The translations under genes and the position numbers were made by a program. Under the pieces are notes generated by a model. That model made no database searches. It was not told the DNA's origin and saw only the letters and a list, made by a program, of their open reading frames with translations. From NCBI RefSeq assembly GCF_900105135.1, contig NZ_LT629741.1, forward strand, positions 62,001 through 126,000: DNA of 64,000 bases. The letters are read 5' to 3'. Below, in pieces: positions 26,005 through 35,507 of this stretch; the first letter of the stretch is position 1, and each line of letters begins with the position of its first letter. This DNA comes from Gramella sp. MAR_2010_147 (lineage in GTDB: Bacteria; Bacteroidota; Bacteroidia; Flavobacteriales; Flavobacteriaceae).

Positions 26005-27219
26005 TTGATCTAATAGAATCCATCTATTTCCTGCGCTCTGTATAGTAAATATTTGCTGAGGTTTTATGCTTAGAATCTTAGAATTGCTTCGCGGATCAAA
26101 AAGATCGTCACTTCCCTGGAATACAAATGTTTTTTCAGAATTAGCCGGCCAGTTGATCAGTCTTATAATACGACCTTTATTCGTAGAGGATGCCGGGATC
26201 ACTAATCCGGAAATCTGATTATTTATTCTAAGAGTGCCAACTTCGTCGGTAATTACAAAATCCCCTGTTGCACTAGTAGTAGAAGAGTAATTTTGGTATC
26301 CGGGATTTGCCCATGAGGCTTGTCCTGAAGCATTCAAGATCATGGTTTGTCCTTCAAGGCCTCTAACAACCGGCAAAATATAATCTGTTTCCGGAGTGGT
26401 TCCAATTCCAACTCTTCCTGCAAAATAACCAGCATAAACATTACTATTAGAATCTCCCAGAGCAAGACTGTAAATCCCATAAATATTTCCAACTCCCTGG
26501 ATACTGCCAATTTCACTATAAATACCGTAATTATTACTTCTTGCACCAAAGGTTCTACCTACCCTATTAAAGATGCCGTAGATATCATTAGTTCCTGTAT
26601 TTTGATAGGTTTCATTAAAAATACCATAATGTATGCCCGTGCCAACTCCACCCACATTGGTCTTGATTCCATATTTGCTTCCGTTGGTAGTGCTTCTGTT
26701 GTCATTTATAATTCCGTAGGTAGTTAAGTTATCGGTAGCAGAATTTGCATTATCTACCTCCAAACCCTTTTTTAACGTGAGATCCTTTCCCGCAGCAATG
26801 GCGATTTGAAGTCGTGACGTGATTTGTTCTGTACCAATACCTATACTGGCATCGCGATACATGATTTCTGAAATATTATTCGGGCTTTGAACAGAGCCAG
26901 GTTTATAGAAATTCGCGCCAGACACTTCTGTATGGAGAGCTTTCCATTTAGATTCTGAAGCATTCCAGAAATAGAAGCCTGAAGAGGAGCCTGTCACGCT
27001 CTGGCTTAAAAATACCAGCATACCATGCTGAGCGGCAGCTGGATTCTCCGTGGGAAATTTTTCAATTCTTGGAATAAGGATGCCGTCAATAGCAGCCGGA
27101 TTGGCTTTATCTGTGGCAGTAATATCCAATTGAGCCTTTGGATCTGAAGTGCCAATTCCTACTTGTGAAAAGCCAGAAAAACTTATCAGGAAAAAAATAA
27201 AAGCATAGAAATGTTTCAT
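26002..27219 (-). CDS. Secreted fibre-like protein with YGI repeats
   Basis: This is a 405-residue protein with signal MKHFYAFIFFLISFSGFSQ. I use the ATG at 27219, because the first in-frame ATG adds eight residues before a good signal. The mature protein starts VGIGTSDPKAQLDIT, a motif common in flavobacterial surface proteins that resemble phage tail-fibre shafts. Residues about 160-270 hold at least six repeats of YGI(Y/F/I/K) spaced 16-24 apart, then a second VGIGT segment and a C-terminal beta-rich domain. I infer a trimeric or beta-solenoid surface fibre. No T9SS sorting domain is visible at the end. Confidence 0.8.
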   Translation of the reverse strand: MKHFYAFIFFLISFSGFSQVGIGTSDPKAQLDITATDKANPAAIDGILIPRIEKFPTENPAAAQHGMLVFLSQSVTGSSSGFYFWNASESKWKALHTEVSGANFYKPGSVQSPNNISEIMYRDASIGIGTEQITSRLQIAIAAGKDLTLKKGLEVDNANSATDNLTTYGIINDNRSTTNGSKYGIKTNVGGVGTGIHYGIFNETYQNTGTNDIYGIFNRVGRTFGARSNNYGIYSEIGSIQGVGNIYGIYSLALGDSNSNVYAGYFAGRVGIGTTPETDYILPVVRGLEGQTMILNASGQASWANPGYQNYSSTTSATGDFVITDEVGTLRINNQISGLVIPASSTNKGRIIRLINWPANSEKTFVFQGSDDLFDPRSNSKILSIKPQQIFTIQSAGNRWILLDQ

Positions 27220-27310
27220 AGACAAACAGTATTTGTTTGTCATTTAAGTGTTATCTAATTGTCTTAGGATGAGTTAAATATAAAATAAAAATAGATATCA
27301 AGGATATTTT

Positions 27311-29314
27311 TTATGCATTTTCGCTTATTCTTTCCTGCAAAATTTTTATTTCATCTCTAAGTCGAGCTGCCTGCATAAAATCAAGCTCTTTAGCTGCAGT
27401 TTCCATAGCTTTTCTTTTTTCTCTAACTTGTTTTTCCATCTGTGGTTTAGTTAGATATTTAGCTTCTTCCTCAGCAGCCATAAGATCCGGACGTTTCTCA
27501 TGATCATAAATGTCCAGTTTTTCTTTGATCAGGGAATTATTGTATTTTTTGACCAAGGCTGTGGGAGTGATGTTGTTTTCCTTGTTATAAGCTATTTGTT
27601 TTTCACGTCTGTATTCCGTCTGGTCTATGGTTTTCTGCATGCTGGCAGTGACCTTATCTGCATATAAAATCGCTTTTCCTTCCACATGCCTTGCGGCCCG
27701 GCCAATCGTTTGGGTTAATGAACGATTACTTCTAAGAAAACCTTCCTTATCAGCATCTATAATTGCCACCAGGGAAACTTCTGGAAGATCCAGACCTTCA
27801 CGCAACAGGTTGACTCCTACCAGCACATCAAAAATTCCTTTTCTTAGATCTTGCATGATCTCAACTCGTTCTAAAGTATCTACATCAGAATGGATATACC
27901 GACACCGAATATCAATCCTCGTCATATATTTGGTCAACTCTTCCGCCATTCTTTTGGTAAGGGTGGTCACAAGAATTCTTTCATCTTTTTCAACTCGAAG
28001 CTGAATTTCTTCAATTAGATCGTCAATCTGGTTCAAACTAGGACGAACTTCTATTATTGGATCTAAAAGTCCTGTTGGCCTAATCACCTGTTCAACATAG
28101 ATTCCTTCACTTTTCTGTAGCTCATAATCTGCAGGAGTAGCGCTCACATAAATCACTTGATCTTGAAGTGCTTCAAATTCTTCGAATTTCAAGGGACGGT
28201 TATCCATTGCGGCCGGAAGTCTAAAGCCATAGTCCACCAGGTTTTCTTTTCTGGAGCGGTCACCTCCAAACATTGCGTGTACCTGAGGAATGGTTACGTG
28301 ACTCTCATCAACCACCATCAAATAATCATCTGGGAAATAATCCAGTAAACAGAAAGGTCGGGTGCCCGGTTTTCTTCCATCCAGGTATCGGGAATAATTT
28401 TCAATTCCTGAACAATACCCCAATTCACGAATCATTTCAAGATCAAAATTGGTTCTTTCATCTAATCGCTTTGCTTCCAGCGTTTTCCCTATGTCCTGAA
28501 AATAATCCACCTGTTTTACGAGGTCATCCTGAATTTCACGAATTGCTCCCTGTAAAACATCCGGGGAAGTAACGAACATATTCGCTGGATAAATATTCAG
28601 CCGATCATATTTCTCGATTATATCATTGGTTCCGGGATCAAAAGCTTCAATTTCTTCAATTTCATCACCGAAAAAATGAATTCTGAAAGCATTATCGGCA
28701 TAACTTGGAAAAACGTCTACCGTATCGCCTTTTATTCTGAAATTACCATGATTAAATTCAGCTTCTGTCCGTGAATAAAGACTTTGCACAAGCCTGTGGA
28801 GAAATTTAGTTCTGGAAATTTCCATGTCTTTTTCAATGGAAACCACATTTTTTCTGAACTCCACAGGATTTCCAATACCATACAAACAGGAGACTGAAGC
28901 TACGACGATTACATCCCTTCTTCCGCTTAATAGGGAAGAGGTAGTGCTTAAACGTAGTTTTTCGATCTCTTCGTTGATGGATAGATCCTTTTCAATATAA
29001 GTCCCTGAACTGGGAATAAATGCTTCAGGCTGGTAGTAGTCATAATAACTTACAAAATACTCTACTGCATTTTCCGGAAAAAACTCTTTGAATTCTGAAT
29101 AAAGTTGGGCTGCAAGTGTTTTGTTATGGGCTAAAACTAAGGTAGGTTTCTGCACATCTTCGATCACATTCGCAACGGTAAATGTTTTACCAGAGCCTGT
29201 AACTCCAAGCAATGTCTGGTATTGTTCATTTTTATCTATTCCAGAAACCAGTTGTTTTATAGCATTTGGCTGATCTCCGGTAGGTTTATAATCTGACTTT
29301 ATATTGAATTTCAT
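27311..29314 (-). CDS. uvrB: Excinuclease ABC subunit B
   Basis: This is the 667-residue damage-recognition helicase-like subunit of nucleotide excision repair. It shows Walker A GVTGSGKTFT (about residues 37-46), the beta-hairpin region YYDYYQPEAFIP, the DESHVT Walker B, helicase motifs V and VI (GVNLLREGLDLPEVSL and QTIGRAARH), and a C-terminal UVR domain that binds UvrC (AKELDFMQAARLRDEI). It is complete. No uvrA or uvrC is near; the downstream fibre gene is separated by about 90 bases. Confidence 0.98.
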   Translation of the reverse strand: MKFNIKSDYKPTGDQPNAIKQLVSGIDKNEQYQTLLGVTGSGKTFTVANVIEDVQKPTLVLAHNKTLAAQLYSEFKEFFPENAVEYFVSYYDYYQPEAFIPSSGTYIEKDLSINEEIEKLRLSTTSSLLSGRRDVIVVASVSCLYGIGNPVEFRKNVVSIEKDMEISRTKFLHRLVQSLYSRTEAEFNHGNFRIKGDTVDVFPSYADNAFRIHFFGDEIEEIEAFDPGTNDIIEKYDRLNIYPANMFVTSPDVLQGAIREIQDDLVKQVDYFQDIGKTLEAKRLDERTNFDLEMIRELGYCSGIENYSRYLDGRKPGTRPFCLLDYFPDDYLMVVDESHVTIPQVHAMFGGDRSRKENLVDYGFRLPAAMDNRPLKFEEFEALQDQVIYVSATPADYELQKSEGIYVEQVIRPTGLLDPIIEVRPSLNQIDDLIEEIQLRVEKDERILVTTLTKRMAEELTKYMTRIDIRCRYIHSDVDTLERVEIMQDLRKGIFDVLVGVNLLREGLDLPEVSLVAIIDADKEGFLRSNRSLTQTIGRAARHVEGKAILYADKVTASMQKTIDQTEYRREKQIAYNKENNITPTALVKKYNNSLIKEKLDIYDHEKRPDLMAAEEEAKYLTKPQMEKQVREKRKAMETAAKELDFMQAARLRDEIKILQERISENA

Positions 29315-29519
29315 TTAGCAGAGTTCTTTTTCATCTGTCATAAATAGCCGCTTTCATACGGTTAAATGTGATTTGCCAGTTGATTATCCTGTTTTATCAC
29401 AGGATATTAAATGGCTCATTTTTTAGCCTCACGAAATTAAACAATTATAAAACCTAAATCAATTTTTTAGGAATCATCTAACAAGTGTGAAATGATTAAT
29501 GAAAGGAATTGTCACCTTA

Positions 29520-30356
29520 CTATAAATCTCTTTTTCGAAGCAAAACCAGGGATGAGTAAACGAAAATAAGTGTCCATGCTATTACGATTAGAAGCTGGTA
29601 CCAGTGAATTCCATAATCTTTTGTCAATTCTCCGCCAATCTGGGTAGCTGCGGTTTGTACGGCATTTAGTCTCGAAAATGGCTCTACTACGAGGTTACTC
29701 ATAGATTCCAGAGGAAAGAACTGCATGATGTTCGTTGCAAGATCAGTGCCTTTAAAAACTTTGAAATTTAGAATTGCGTAGAGAATTCCTTCAAAAATGA
29801 ACCATACCACTAAAAAGCCTAAGGCGAAAGCCGATCGTTTTACCAGAATCCCCAGGAACATACAAAAAGCAAAAAAACCGGTTAGTTTTATAAAATAAGC
29901 CAGCAGATATTCAAGATCTGAGAATACTATTGAGATTTCAGTAAAATCAGAAAAAGAATAACCCAGGATCATGGTCACTACAAAAAGGAATAAGGTTGAA
30001 ATACCGGAGAATACCAGTACCGTGAGAAATTTTGACAGGATGAATTCCTTCTTGCTTAACCCATCAATTAAATTTTGCTTGATAGTTCTATTGCTATATT
30101 CATTAGACATCATAGAAACAATCACGATCGCAAGAAATAGCTTCAGGATCGCCGCGATATAGCTGTTAAAATGCCAGATATACGGGAAGTTGAAGATTCC
30201 CTGATCTGCCACACGAAATTCAATATTTCCAATATTAAATTCTATAGATGCAATTAAAGCTATAAAAGTGATCAGTATAAAGTAAGTGATAATAAGGATT
30301 CTTGCAGATCTACTATAGCGTAGTTTGTTATATTCTATTTCGAGTAAACGTAACAT
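29520..30356 (-). CDS. ABC transporter permease (ABC-2 type)
   Basis: This is a 278-residue integral membrane protein with six hydrophobic segments and a short N-terminal cytoplasmic stretch. The NEYSNRTIKQNLIDGLSKKEFILSK segment is the coupling-helix motif common in NatB/BcrB-like ABC-2 permeases. Its ATG overlaps the last base of the ATPase gene's stop codon, so the two are translated together. They form a half-exporter of the bacitracin/sodium type; the substrate is unknown. Confidence 0.92.
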   Translation of the reverse strand: MLRLLEIEYNKLRYSRSARILIITYFILITFIALIASIEFNIGNIEFRVADQGIFNFPYIWHFNSYIAAILKLFLAIVIVSMMSNEYSNRTIKQNLIDGLSKKEFILSKFLTVLVFSGISTLFLFVVTMILGYSFSDFTEISIVFSDLEYLLAYFIKLTGFFAFCMFLGILVKRSAFALGFLVVWFIFEGILYAILNFKVFKGTDLATNIMQFFPLESMSNLVVEPFSRLNAVQTAATQIGGELTKDYGIHWYQLLIVIAWTLIFVYSSLVLLRKRDL

Positions 30357-31261
30357 TAGTTTTGAGTAGTTTGGTTGGTTAATTGGAGAAATTGTTCTTC
30401 CAGACTTTCTTTACGCTTTAATAAGTAAGAAAGTGAAAGTCCCTTTTCAAATAAATACCGATTGATCTCTTCAGCATCCATGGGATCATCTAAAAAGGCA
30501 GTAAGCGTTCCTTCTTTTTCAGTGATCTTTCCAATTTTTGAATGTTCCTTAAGTAAAGATTCCAGCTTCTGCATATCTGCAGCTTTCAATTCAAAGAAGC
30601 CATGGCTGTTAATGATCTCATCTACCGGTCCACTATATAGTTTAACACCTTTCCTAATGATCACCACATGTGAGCAAACTTTCTCCACTTCATCCAGAAG
30701 GTGTGAGGCTAAAAGAATGGTGGTTCCTCCAGAGGCTATTTTTCTGATAATTTCCCTGATCTGATGAATTCCCTGTGGATCTAATCCGTTGGTAGGTTCA
30801 TCCAGAATGAGAATTTCAGGATCATTTAATAGGGCAGAGGCAATGGCCAGTCTTTGCTTCATTCCCAGTGAGAAGGTTTTGAACTTACTGTCTTTTCTAT
30901 CCAGGAGACCTACAATTTCCAGTTTTTCATGAATTTTGTTTTTACCAGTGCCCTTGATCTTACATACCAAAGCAAGATTTTGTTCGGCGGTCATGTAAGG
31001 ATAAAAGTTAGGGTGCTCTATGATTGCCCCCACTTTTTTTAAAGCTTCATGGGTAGATAAATTACCATTGAACCATTTAAAATCTCCGGAAGTTTTGTTT
31101 ACTACATTCAAGACCATACCAAGGGTGGTAGATTTACCACTACCGTTTGGCCCCAGAATGCCATATACATTTCCTTTTTCGATGCTAAAACTTAAACTAT
31201 CCACGGCGGTAATCCTGCCGAATCTCTTTGTGAGGTTATTTAAACTTAAAATTGTTTCCAA
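30356..31261 (-). CDS. ABC transporter ATP-binding protein
   Basis: This is a 301-residue ATPase of the CcmA/BcrA type. It shows Walker A GPNGSGKST, signature SLGMKQRLAIA, Walker B LILDEPTNGLD and the H-loop LLASHLLDE. The C-terminal 80 residues form the extra domain usual for BcrA-like ATPases. I chose the TTG at 31261 (LETILSLNNLTKRFG), because the domain begins there and the 60 upstream in-frame residues are hydrophobic filler with no match to the family. No ATG is available nearby. It pairs with the permease downstream. Confidence 0.9.
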   Translation of the reverse strand: METILSLNNLTKRFGRITAVDSLSFSIEKGNVYGILGPNGSGKSTTLGMVLNVVNKTSGDFKWFNGNLSTHEALKKVGAIIEHPNFYPYMTAEQNLALVCKIKGTGKNKIHEKLEIVGLLDRKDSKFKTFSLGMKQRLAIASALLNDPEILILDEPTNGLDPQGIHQIREIIRKIASGGTTILLASHLLDEVEKVCSHVVIIRKGVKLYSGPVDEIINSHGFFELKAADMQKLESLLKEHSKIGKITEKEGTLTAFLDDPMDAEEINRYLFEKGLSLSYLLKRKESLEEQFLQLTNQTTQN

Positions 31262-31355
31262 GATTGATGAAGTGTTTAAAATACGACGTCTAAAATAGGA
31301 TTTTGTTACAGGTTTCCCTATAATAAGCTTAATTTTGAGCAAAACGAGGAAAACT

Positions 31356-32420
31356 ATGGAAGAAAAACTGATGTCAAAGAAGAAGCCTGCATTTCCTATT
31401 AATGAGCGCTTCAACAGATATCTAGCTAAGTATAATCGCAATACTAAAATTCCCGTTTTTTATGATGATCTGCTTCGGTTTTCAGGGTCTATCGTAGTGT
31501 ATGACCAACATGATGAAGATACTTTTTGGGTACGTTGTTATTATCCCGAATTTGAGAGAGTGGAGATAGATAAAAGTTTAAAAAAGGTATATACTATTCT
31601 TCATTCTGATGGTAGTGACGATTCGCTGGAGTATTTAAATGTAGATGCTATTGATTACTGTACGTTTGGAAATTCTAAACCTTTCAGAGTGAAAGTAAGA
31701 AATATACTGAACGATAGTTTCACCTATTTCTATGTGAAAAAAGCAGATGCTTCCCGTTTGTACGGACTCGAATTTGAGCATTTACTTTCCCCGCATCGTA
31801 TTAATTTCCTGGTATATAAGGATACGCTGATCGAAGAGCATATCGCGGGAATTCCGGGAGATGTATTTATAGATGATCATTTACCAAAATGCGATCTTAG
31901 GGCACAAACCCAGATAGCAAAGCAATTCGTGAAGTTCAATGAGCGTTGCACGGTAAGACTTTTAGGGGATATGCGCTCTTATAATTATGTAGTGATCCCT
32001 ACCCATGATTTTGATCATGTGGAATATCAGATACGCGCTATCGATTTTGATCAGCAATGTTTTGAAGGCAACTTAAAGGTGTATCGTCCGCAGTTTTTTA
32101 AAGAGAACTTTCAGATGGTACAATTGGTTTCAGATAAACTGGAGAATTCTTCAATTGAGCAATATCGTAAAGAAGAACGCTCCTTGCTGGCAAAAAGGAT
32201 GATTAATACCCAAAGCAGATATAAAGAGCTTATTCGCTGTATGATCAACGATCACGTATCTACGAAAGACAACGTAAAGCAGCTCCGGAATGATCTTTAT
32301 GCCTTTTCAAAAGATATGAAGTTTAAACGAGCCAGTACCATGGGGCAAATTTTAAGAACGGCTTTAGATTTTGTAAAGCGTAATTATGATACTGTGAATA
32401 TGCAACGGTTGTTAGAATAG
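31356..32420 (+). CDS. Uncharacterised protein with kinase-like fold
   Basis: This is a 354-residue cytoplasmic protein for which I know no named family. In order it shows a possible ATP-anchoring Lys in YFYVKKAD (128-129), a Glu about ten residues on (LEFEHLL), a hinge-like LIEEHIAGIPGDV, then LLGDMRSYNYVV (Asp205 and Asn210, spaced as in HGDxxxxN loops) and AIDFDQQ (Asp230/Asp232, as the metal-binding DFD). This resembles aminoglycoside-phosphotransferase-like or Fic-unrelated small-molecule kinases. The C-terminal 110 residues are helical and basic. The start is the ATG at 31356, with GAGGA upstream. It is divergent from the ABC exporter. Confidence 0.7.
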   Translation: MEEKLMSKKKPAFPINERFNRYLAKYNRNTKIPVFYDDLLRFSGSIVVYDQHDEDTFWVRCYYPEFERVEIDKSLKKVYTILHSDGSDDSLEYLNVDAIDYCTFGNSKPFRVKVRNILNDSFTYFYVKKADASRLYGLEFEHLLSPHRINFLVYKDTLIEEHIAGIPGDVFIDDHLPKCDLRAQTQIAKQFVKFNERCTVRLLGDMRSYNYVVIPTHDFDHVEYQIRAIDFDQQCFEGNLKVYRPQFFKENFQMVQLVSDKLENSSIEQYRKEERSLLAKRMINTQSRYKELIRCMINDHVSTKDNVKQLRNDLYAFSKDMKFKRASTMGQILRTALDFVKRNYDTVNMQRLLE

Positions 32421-32465
32421 CTATCAGCCGTAAGTTTTAAGCTATAAGTAATTTGGTAGTAATTG

Positions 32466-32509
32466 CGAACGAAGTGAAGCAGTCTCATGAGATTCCTTCA
32501 CTTCGTTCG
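32466..32509. repeat. Intergenic palindrome
   Basis: CGAACGAAGTGAA (32466-32478) and TTCACTTCGTTCG (32497-32509) form a perfect 13-bp inverted repeat with an 18-base loop, followed by GAATGACGCC. It lies between convergent genes. The sequence style matches the degenerate repeats at 34352, 35508 and 54658. Confidence 0.75.
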
Positions 32510-32566
32510 GAATGACGCCAAAAAAGTGAGTTGAAGTTTAAAAATCAAAGCTTTACGCGACGATAG

Positions 32567-33625
32567 TTACTTTTTCTCCTCCTTATTAAAGTAAACCAGG
32601 TAGTAATACATCTGTTTTTCCTCATCCCAGCCTTTTTCCACGAATTTCTCTGCGGAATCGGCATTCACGAAATCCATTTTAATCTGAATATTCGTGTCCA
32701 GCGTGATCACATTTTTGATCTTCTTTCTGGCATCGGTAACTGCTTTATTTGCAATGGGGAAATTAGTAAGATCTTCTACTTTATATTTTGGGGCCTTTTC
32801 AACCTTGTAATTCTGAAACTCAGGAATCAACGCAGGATTATCGATGACTGAATTGATATAATTACTTTCCTCAAAATCATCATTTTTGGCAAAGTAGTCC
32901 ATACTTCTATTCATGAACATCACTTCCTGTTTCTTGTCTTCTGCAGGCAACACAACGTCTTTCGCAAAGTTCTTAGCGAAATTCAGGTAATTTTTTGTAA
33001 AGTAATTTTCATCAGCAAGAACATCCACCCCAAGGAAATTTTCCAGCCAGTATTTGGTGTCGTAACGATTGGAGTCTACGGAAAGGATCTTATAACCTTC
33101 CTCTCTGTTCTTATTAAAAATGATCGCTCCTTTATCCAGTTTTTGAAGATTCACTCCCTGCTCTACAACCATTTCCAGATTGCTTTGTTTTTGCTCGAAT
33201 TGAAGAAAATCATGCTTCAATTCTGACTTAAAAATCCCAATAGCCGGGACCTTTTCGTTGTCCAGTTGCATTCCTTCAAAATAGACGATATACACTTCTC
33301 CGCTTTTTATGTGCGGATGTGTGGATTGCTCATAAAGTAGTGTAGCGATCTTTTTTGAATATTCATGCGTGTTAAAAGGATCATCAAAAATCTGATTCGC
33401 TAAATTATAGAGTTCATTGAACTCAATATCGGTGTCATGTTGAAAGCGATAATAAGTCTCTTCCTTTTCACGAAATGGTTTTAGAAAATACTCCTTGATC
33501 AATGGTTTTATTTCATCATTTAGATGAAAAGTAGAGGCCGATAGAAAAATGTTTTCACCGCGATTTTTATTACCTGCGCGATGTATGGAAAGTGATTCAA
33601 TTTGAGCATTAAAAAGATTGATCAT
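32567..33625 (-). CDS. Nucleoid-associated protein (NdpA/YejK family)
   Basis: This is a 352-residue protein matching the NdpA/YejK nucleoid-associated family. It opens with the conserved IHRAGNKNRGENIFLS, has LLYEQSTHPHIKSGEVYIVYFE in the middle (the SGEL-like segment), and VNADSAEKFVEKGWDEEK near the end. Family members bind the nucleoid; the exact role is unclear. It converges with the kinase-fold gene, with a palindrome between, and lies downstream of the pRiA4b family gene on the same strand. Confidence 0.9.
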   Translation of the reverse strand: MINLFNAQIESLSIHRAGNKNRGENIFLSASTFHLNDEIKPLIKEYFLKPFREKEETYYRFQHDTDIEFNELYNLANQIFDDPFNTHEYSKKIATLLYEQSTHPHIKSGEVYIVYFEGMQLDNEKVPAIGIFKSELKHDFLQFEQKQSNLEMVVEQGVNLQKLDKGAIIFNKNREEGYKILSVDSNRYDTKYWLENFLGVDVLADENYFTKNYLNFAKNFAKDVVLPAEDKKQEVMFMNRSMDYFAKNDDFEESNYINSVIDNPALIPEFQNYKVEKAPKYKVEDLTNFPIANKAVTDARKKIKNVITLDTNIQIKMDFVNADSAEKFVEKGWDEEKQMYYYLVYFNKEEKK

Positions 33626-33711
33626 GTATGTCTGAGATTTTGACTAAATAAAGTTGAAAAAAGTGAATTCTGAAAGATTTTTTTCAGAATAAAAGGCATG
33701 AAGCAATAATG

Positions 33712-34224
33712 TTAGTTCCAATTTTCATTGAAAAAAAGATCGTCATAATCGTCATCCTCTAAATCATCTTCATAATCCCCGTTCAGCATGCCGTCATCTT
33801 CTCCCTTAAATTCGGTTTCCGGAGCATTTTCAGGAATTTGCCCATGAACGAACATTAGATTAGGATAATCACGTCCTTCTTCAATTTCTGCGATTTGGCC
33901 TAATTCTACAAAGAACGTCCACATTTTTAGAAAATCGTAAACATAGATCAGTTTCGTTTGCTTTTCTGAAAGGATACTATCCAGCGAAGTCTCATTCATT
34001 AATTTAATAGAAGTATCATGGCCGCTCATGTCAAACTGGTGGATCTCCTCTCCCTGATTCCACTCTTCATCACTGACATAAAATGAAGCCATTTCGGTTC
34101 CGTCAAATCCAAATGACTGAACAATAGTGTTATGAAGATCTTCCAGGGTGCTTTCCTGTAGCATTTCTATGTCTCTAAAAACATCTTCATCAGCATCGAG
34201 AATTACTCGGAATCTATAAACCAT
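33712..34224 (-). CDS. pRiA4b ORF-3-like protein
   Basis: This is a 170-residue acidic protein of the plasmid pRiA4b ORF-3-like family (also annotated as an IS1096 TnpR-like passenger). YRFRVILDADEDVFRDIEM and LEDLHNTIVQSFGFDGTEMASFYVSD are the typical opening strands. YVYDFLKMWTFFVELGQI matches the conserved YxYDFGDxWxHxIxLE block in weakened form. The last 40 residues are almost all Asp/Glu. Function unknown, and I see no transposase context. It is probably a chromosomal housekeeping homologue. Confidence 0.88.
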   Translation of the reverse strand: MVYRFRVILDADEDVFRDIEMLQESTLEDLHNTIVQSFGFDGTEMASFYVSDEEWNQGEEIHQFDMSGHDTSIKLMNETSLDSILSEKQTKLIYVYDFLKMWTFFVELGQIAEIEEGRDYPNLMFVHGQIPENAPETEFKGEDDGMLNGDYEDDLEDDDYDDLFFNENWN

Positions 34225-34351
34225 ATCTAAAAAATTTGGAGGGCAAAGTTACAATTTTTTAAACTAAATATTTCCTGGTTTCCTGCTGGAAATTGTTCAG
34301 GTGTTTATGTATGAATATTTGCTTTCTGAGGGGGGTAAATAGAATATACAT

Positions 34352-34435
34352 CATCCTGAACTTGTTTCAGGATCTAAACAAATTAAAAATAAAATTCATT
34401 TAAGGAGTTGAAATGAATTCAGCTTGACGGAAAAA
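34352..34435. repeat. Degenerate interspersed repeat (CTGAACTTGTTTCAG type)
   Basis: CATCCTGAACTTGTTTCAGG (34352-34371) is a near-palindrome with core CCTGAA...TTCAGG. A second fragment, TTCAGCTTGACGG, lies near 34417. Related pieces occur at 35508-35647 and 54658-54782 in other intergenic spaces. Confidence 0.6.
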
Positions 34436-34450
34436 TACTTTTAAATAAGA

Positions 34451-35491
34451 TTAAGAGCAGCTTTTACGTAATTCGGCTTGTGGTGCATTCATACTTTCCA
34501 TTAACAGATAAAACTGAAACCCAAATAACAACGTGGCGATCACCAGATGAAGCGGTTGTGATAAAAATGGAAAATCGAAATTATACATGGCAATACCGGT
34601 TGCTACTTCCAGGAGGATAAGTACCATTACTATATTAATACGGTTGAGCCGAAGATTTAATTTTCTATTCTTCCACCATAATAGTGCGTTGATAACAAAT
34701 ACTAATATGGAAAATGAGCGATGAATATAGAAAGTGATGTCAGGATTTGCTAACCATATATTTTTTGCTTCATATCCTAAACTCCGAACCTGTTCATCTA
34801 CAAACTGTCTTACCTGTGTTCCCAGAACTACTTGGATAAGCGTCATGATCACCGCCAGAATGAGTAAACTCTGAAAGGTTTTAGTCTTAAACTGTTGAGA
34901 TTTTCTTTCCGAAGAAATTTTAAGTAAATAAATTAAGACAGCAACGATCACCAGAGCCATCACCATATGGATGGTGATCTTAACAGGTGCCAACACCGAA
35001 TATACCACCGTTGCTCCAAGCCAGGCCTGAAATCCCATTAAAAATACCGAAAGCACAGATAAAAATCGAATTTGTGTTTTGTGTTTTTTATTTTTTCTCC
35101 GGAAAGAGAGAAAGGCCATGATCAAAACCGCAAATCCCGCCAATGCTCCTGCGAGTCTGTTGATATATTCCACCCAGGTATGCGTGGGATTAAAAATAGC
35201 GTAATCATGTTTTTCGTAATTTTCCCAGTTTGAAGCTTGATAATTAATTCCTGAAGTGAAATCTTTTGCAGCTACTTTAAGGCTTTCATCTACAATGATC
35301 ACCTGTCCTTTTTCATACTTTCGATCTGGCTGAAATTCGAGTTCAGATTTTTCGGTAGGAGGGATGTAGTATCCAAAGCATTTAGGCCAGTCCGGGCAAC
35401 CCATTCCGGAGCCTGTCATTCTAACCACCGCTCCGGCAATAATAACGAGATAAACTAGAATGAGCGATATTTTTACGGATTTACGATACAT
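34451..35491 (-). CDS. ctaA: Heme A synthase (CtaA/COX15)
   Basis: This is a 346-residue inner-membrane protein with about eight helices that converts heme O to heme A for cytochrome oxidase. Conserved His ligands are visible in ITIHMVMAL, FNPTHTWVEYINRLAGALAG (His of the EYINR helix), ITFYIHRSFSILVF and QPLHLVIATLLFGFQFYL. The GSGMGCPDWPKCFG motif is the conserved cysteine loop. No ctaB or cox genes are adjacent. Degenerate repeats flank the gene on both sides. Confidence 0.96.
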   Translation of the reverse strand: MYRKSVKISLILVYLVIIAGAVVRMTGSGMGCPDWPKCFGYYIPPTEKSELEFQPDRKYEKGQVIIVDESLKVAAKDFTSGINYQASNWENYEKHDYAIFNPTHTWVEYINRLAGALAGFAVLIMAFLSFRRKNKKHKTQIRFLSVLSVFLMGFQAWLGATVVYSVLAPVKITIHMVMALVIVAVLIYLLKISSERKSQQFKTKTFQSLLILAVIMTLIQVVLGTQVRQFVDEQVRSLGYEAKNIWLANPDITFYIHRSFSILVFVINALLWWKNRKLNLRLNRINIVMVLILLEVATGIAMYNFDFPFLSQPLHLVIATLLFGFQFYLLMESMNAPQAELRKSCS

Positions 35492-35507
35492 TAGTTTTTT
35501 AATATTT

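Noticed and set aside
29385-29406. Terminator upstream of uvrB (TATCCTG/CAGGATA hairpin)
   Set aside because: A 7-bp stem with an 8-base loop but no T-run on either strand; probably a chance or regulatory hairpin.
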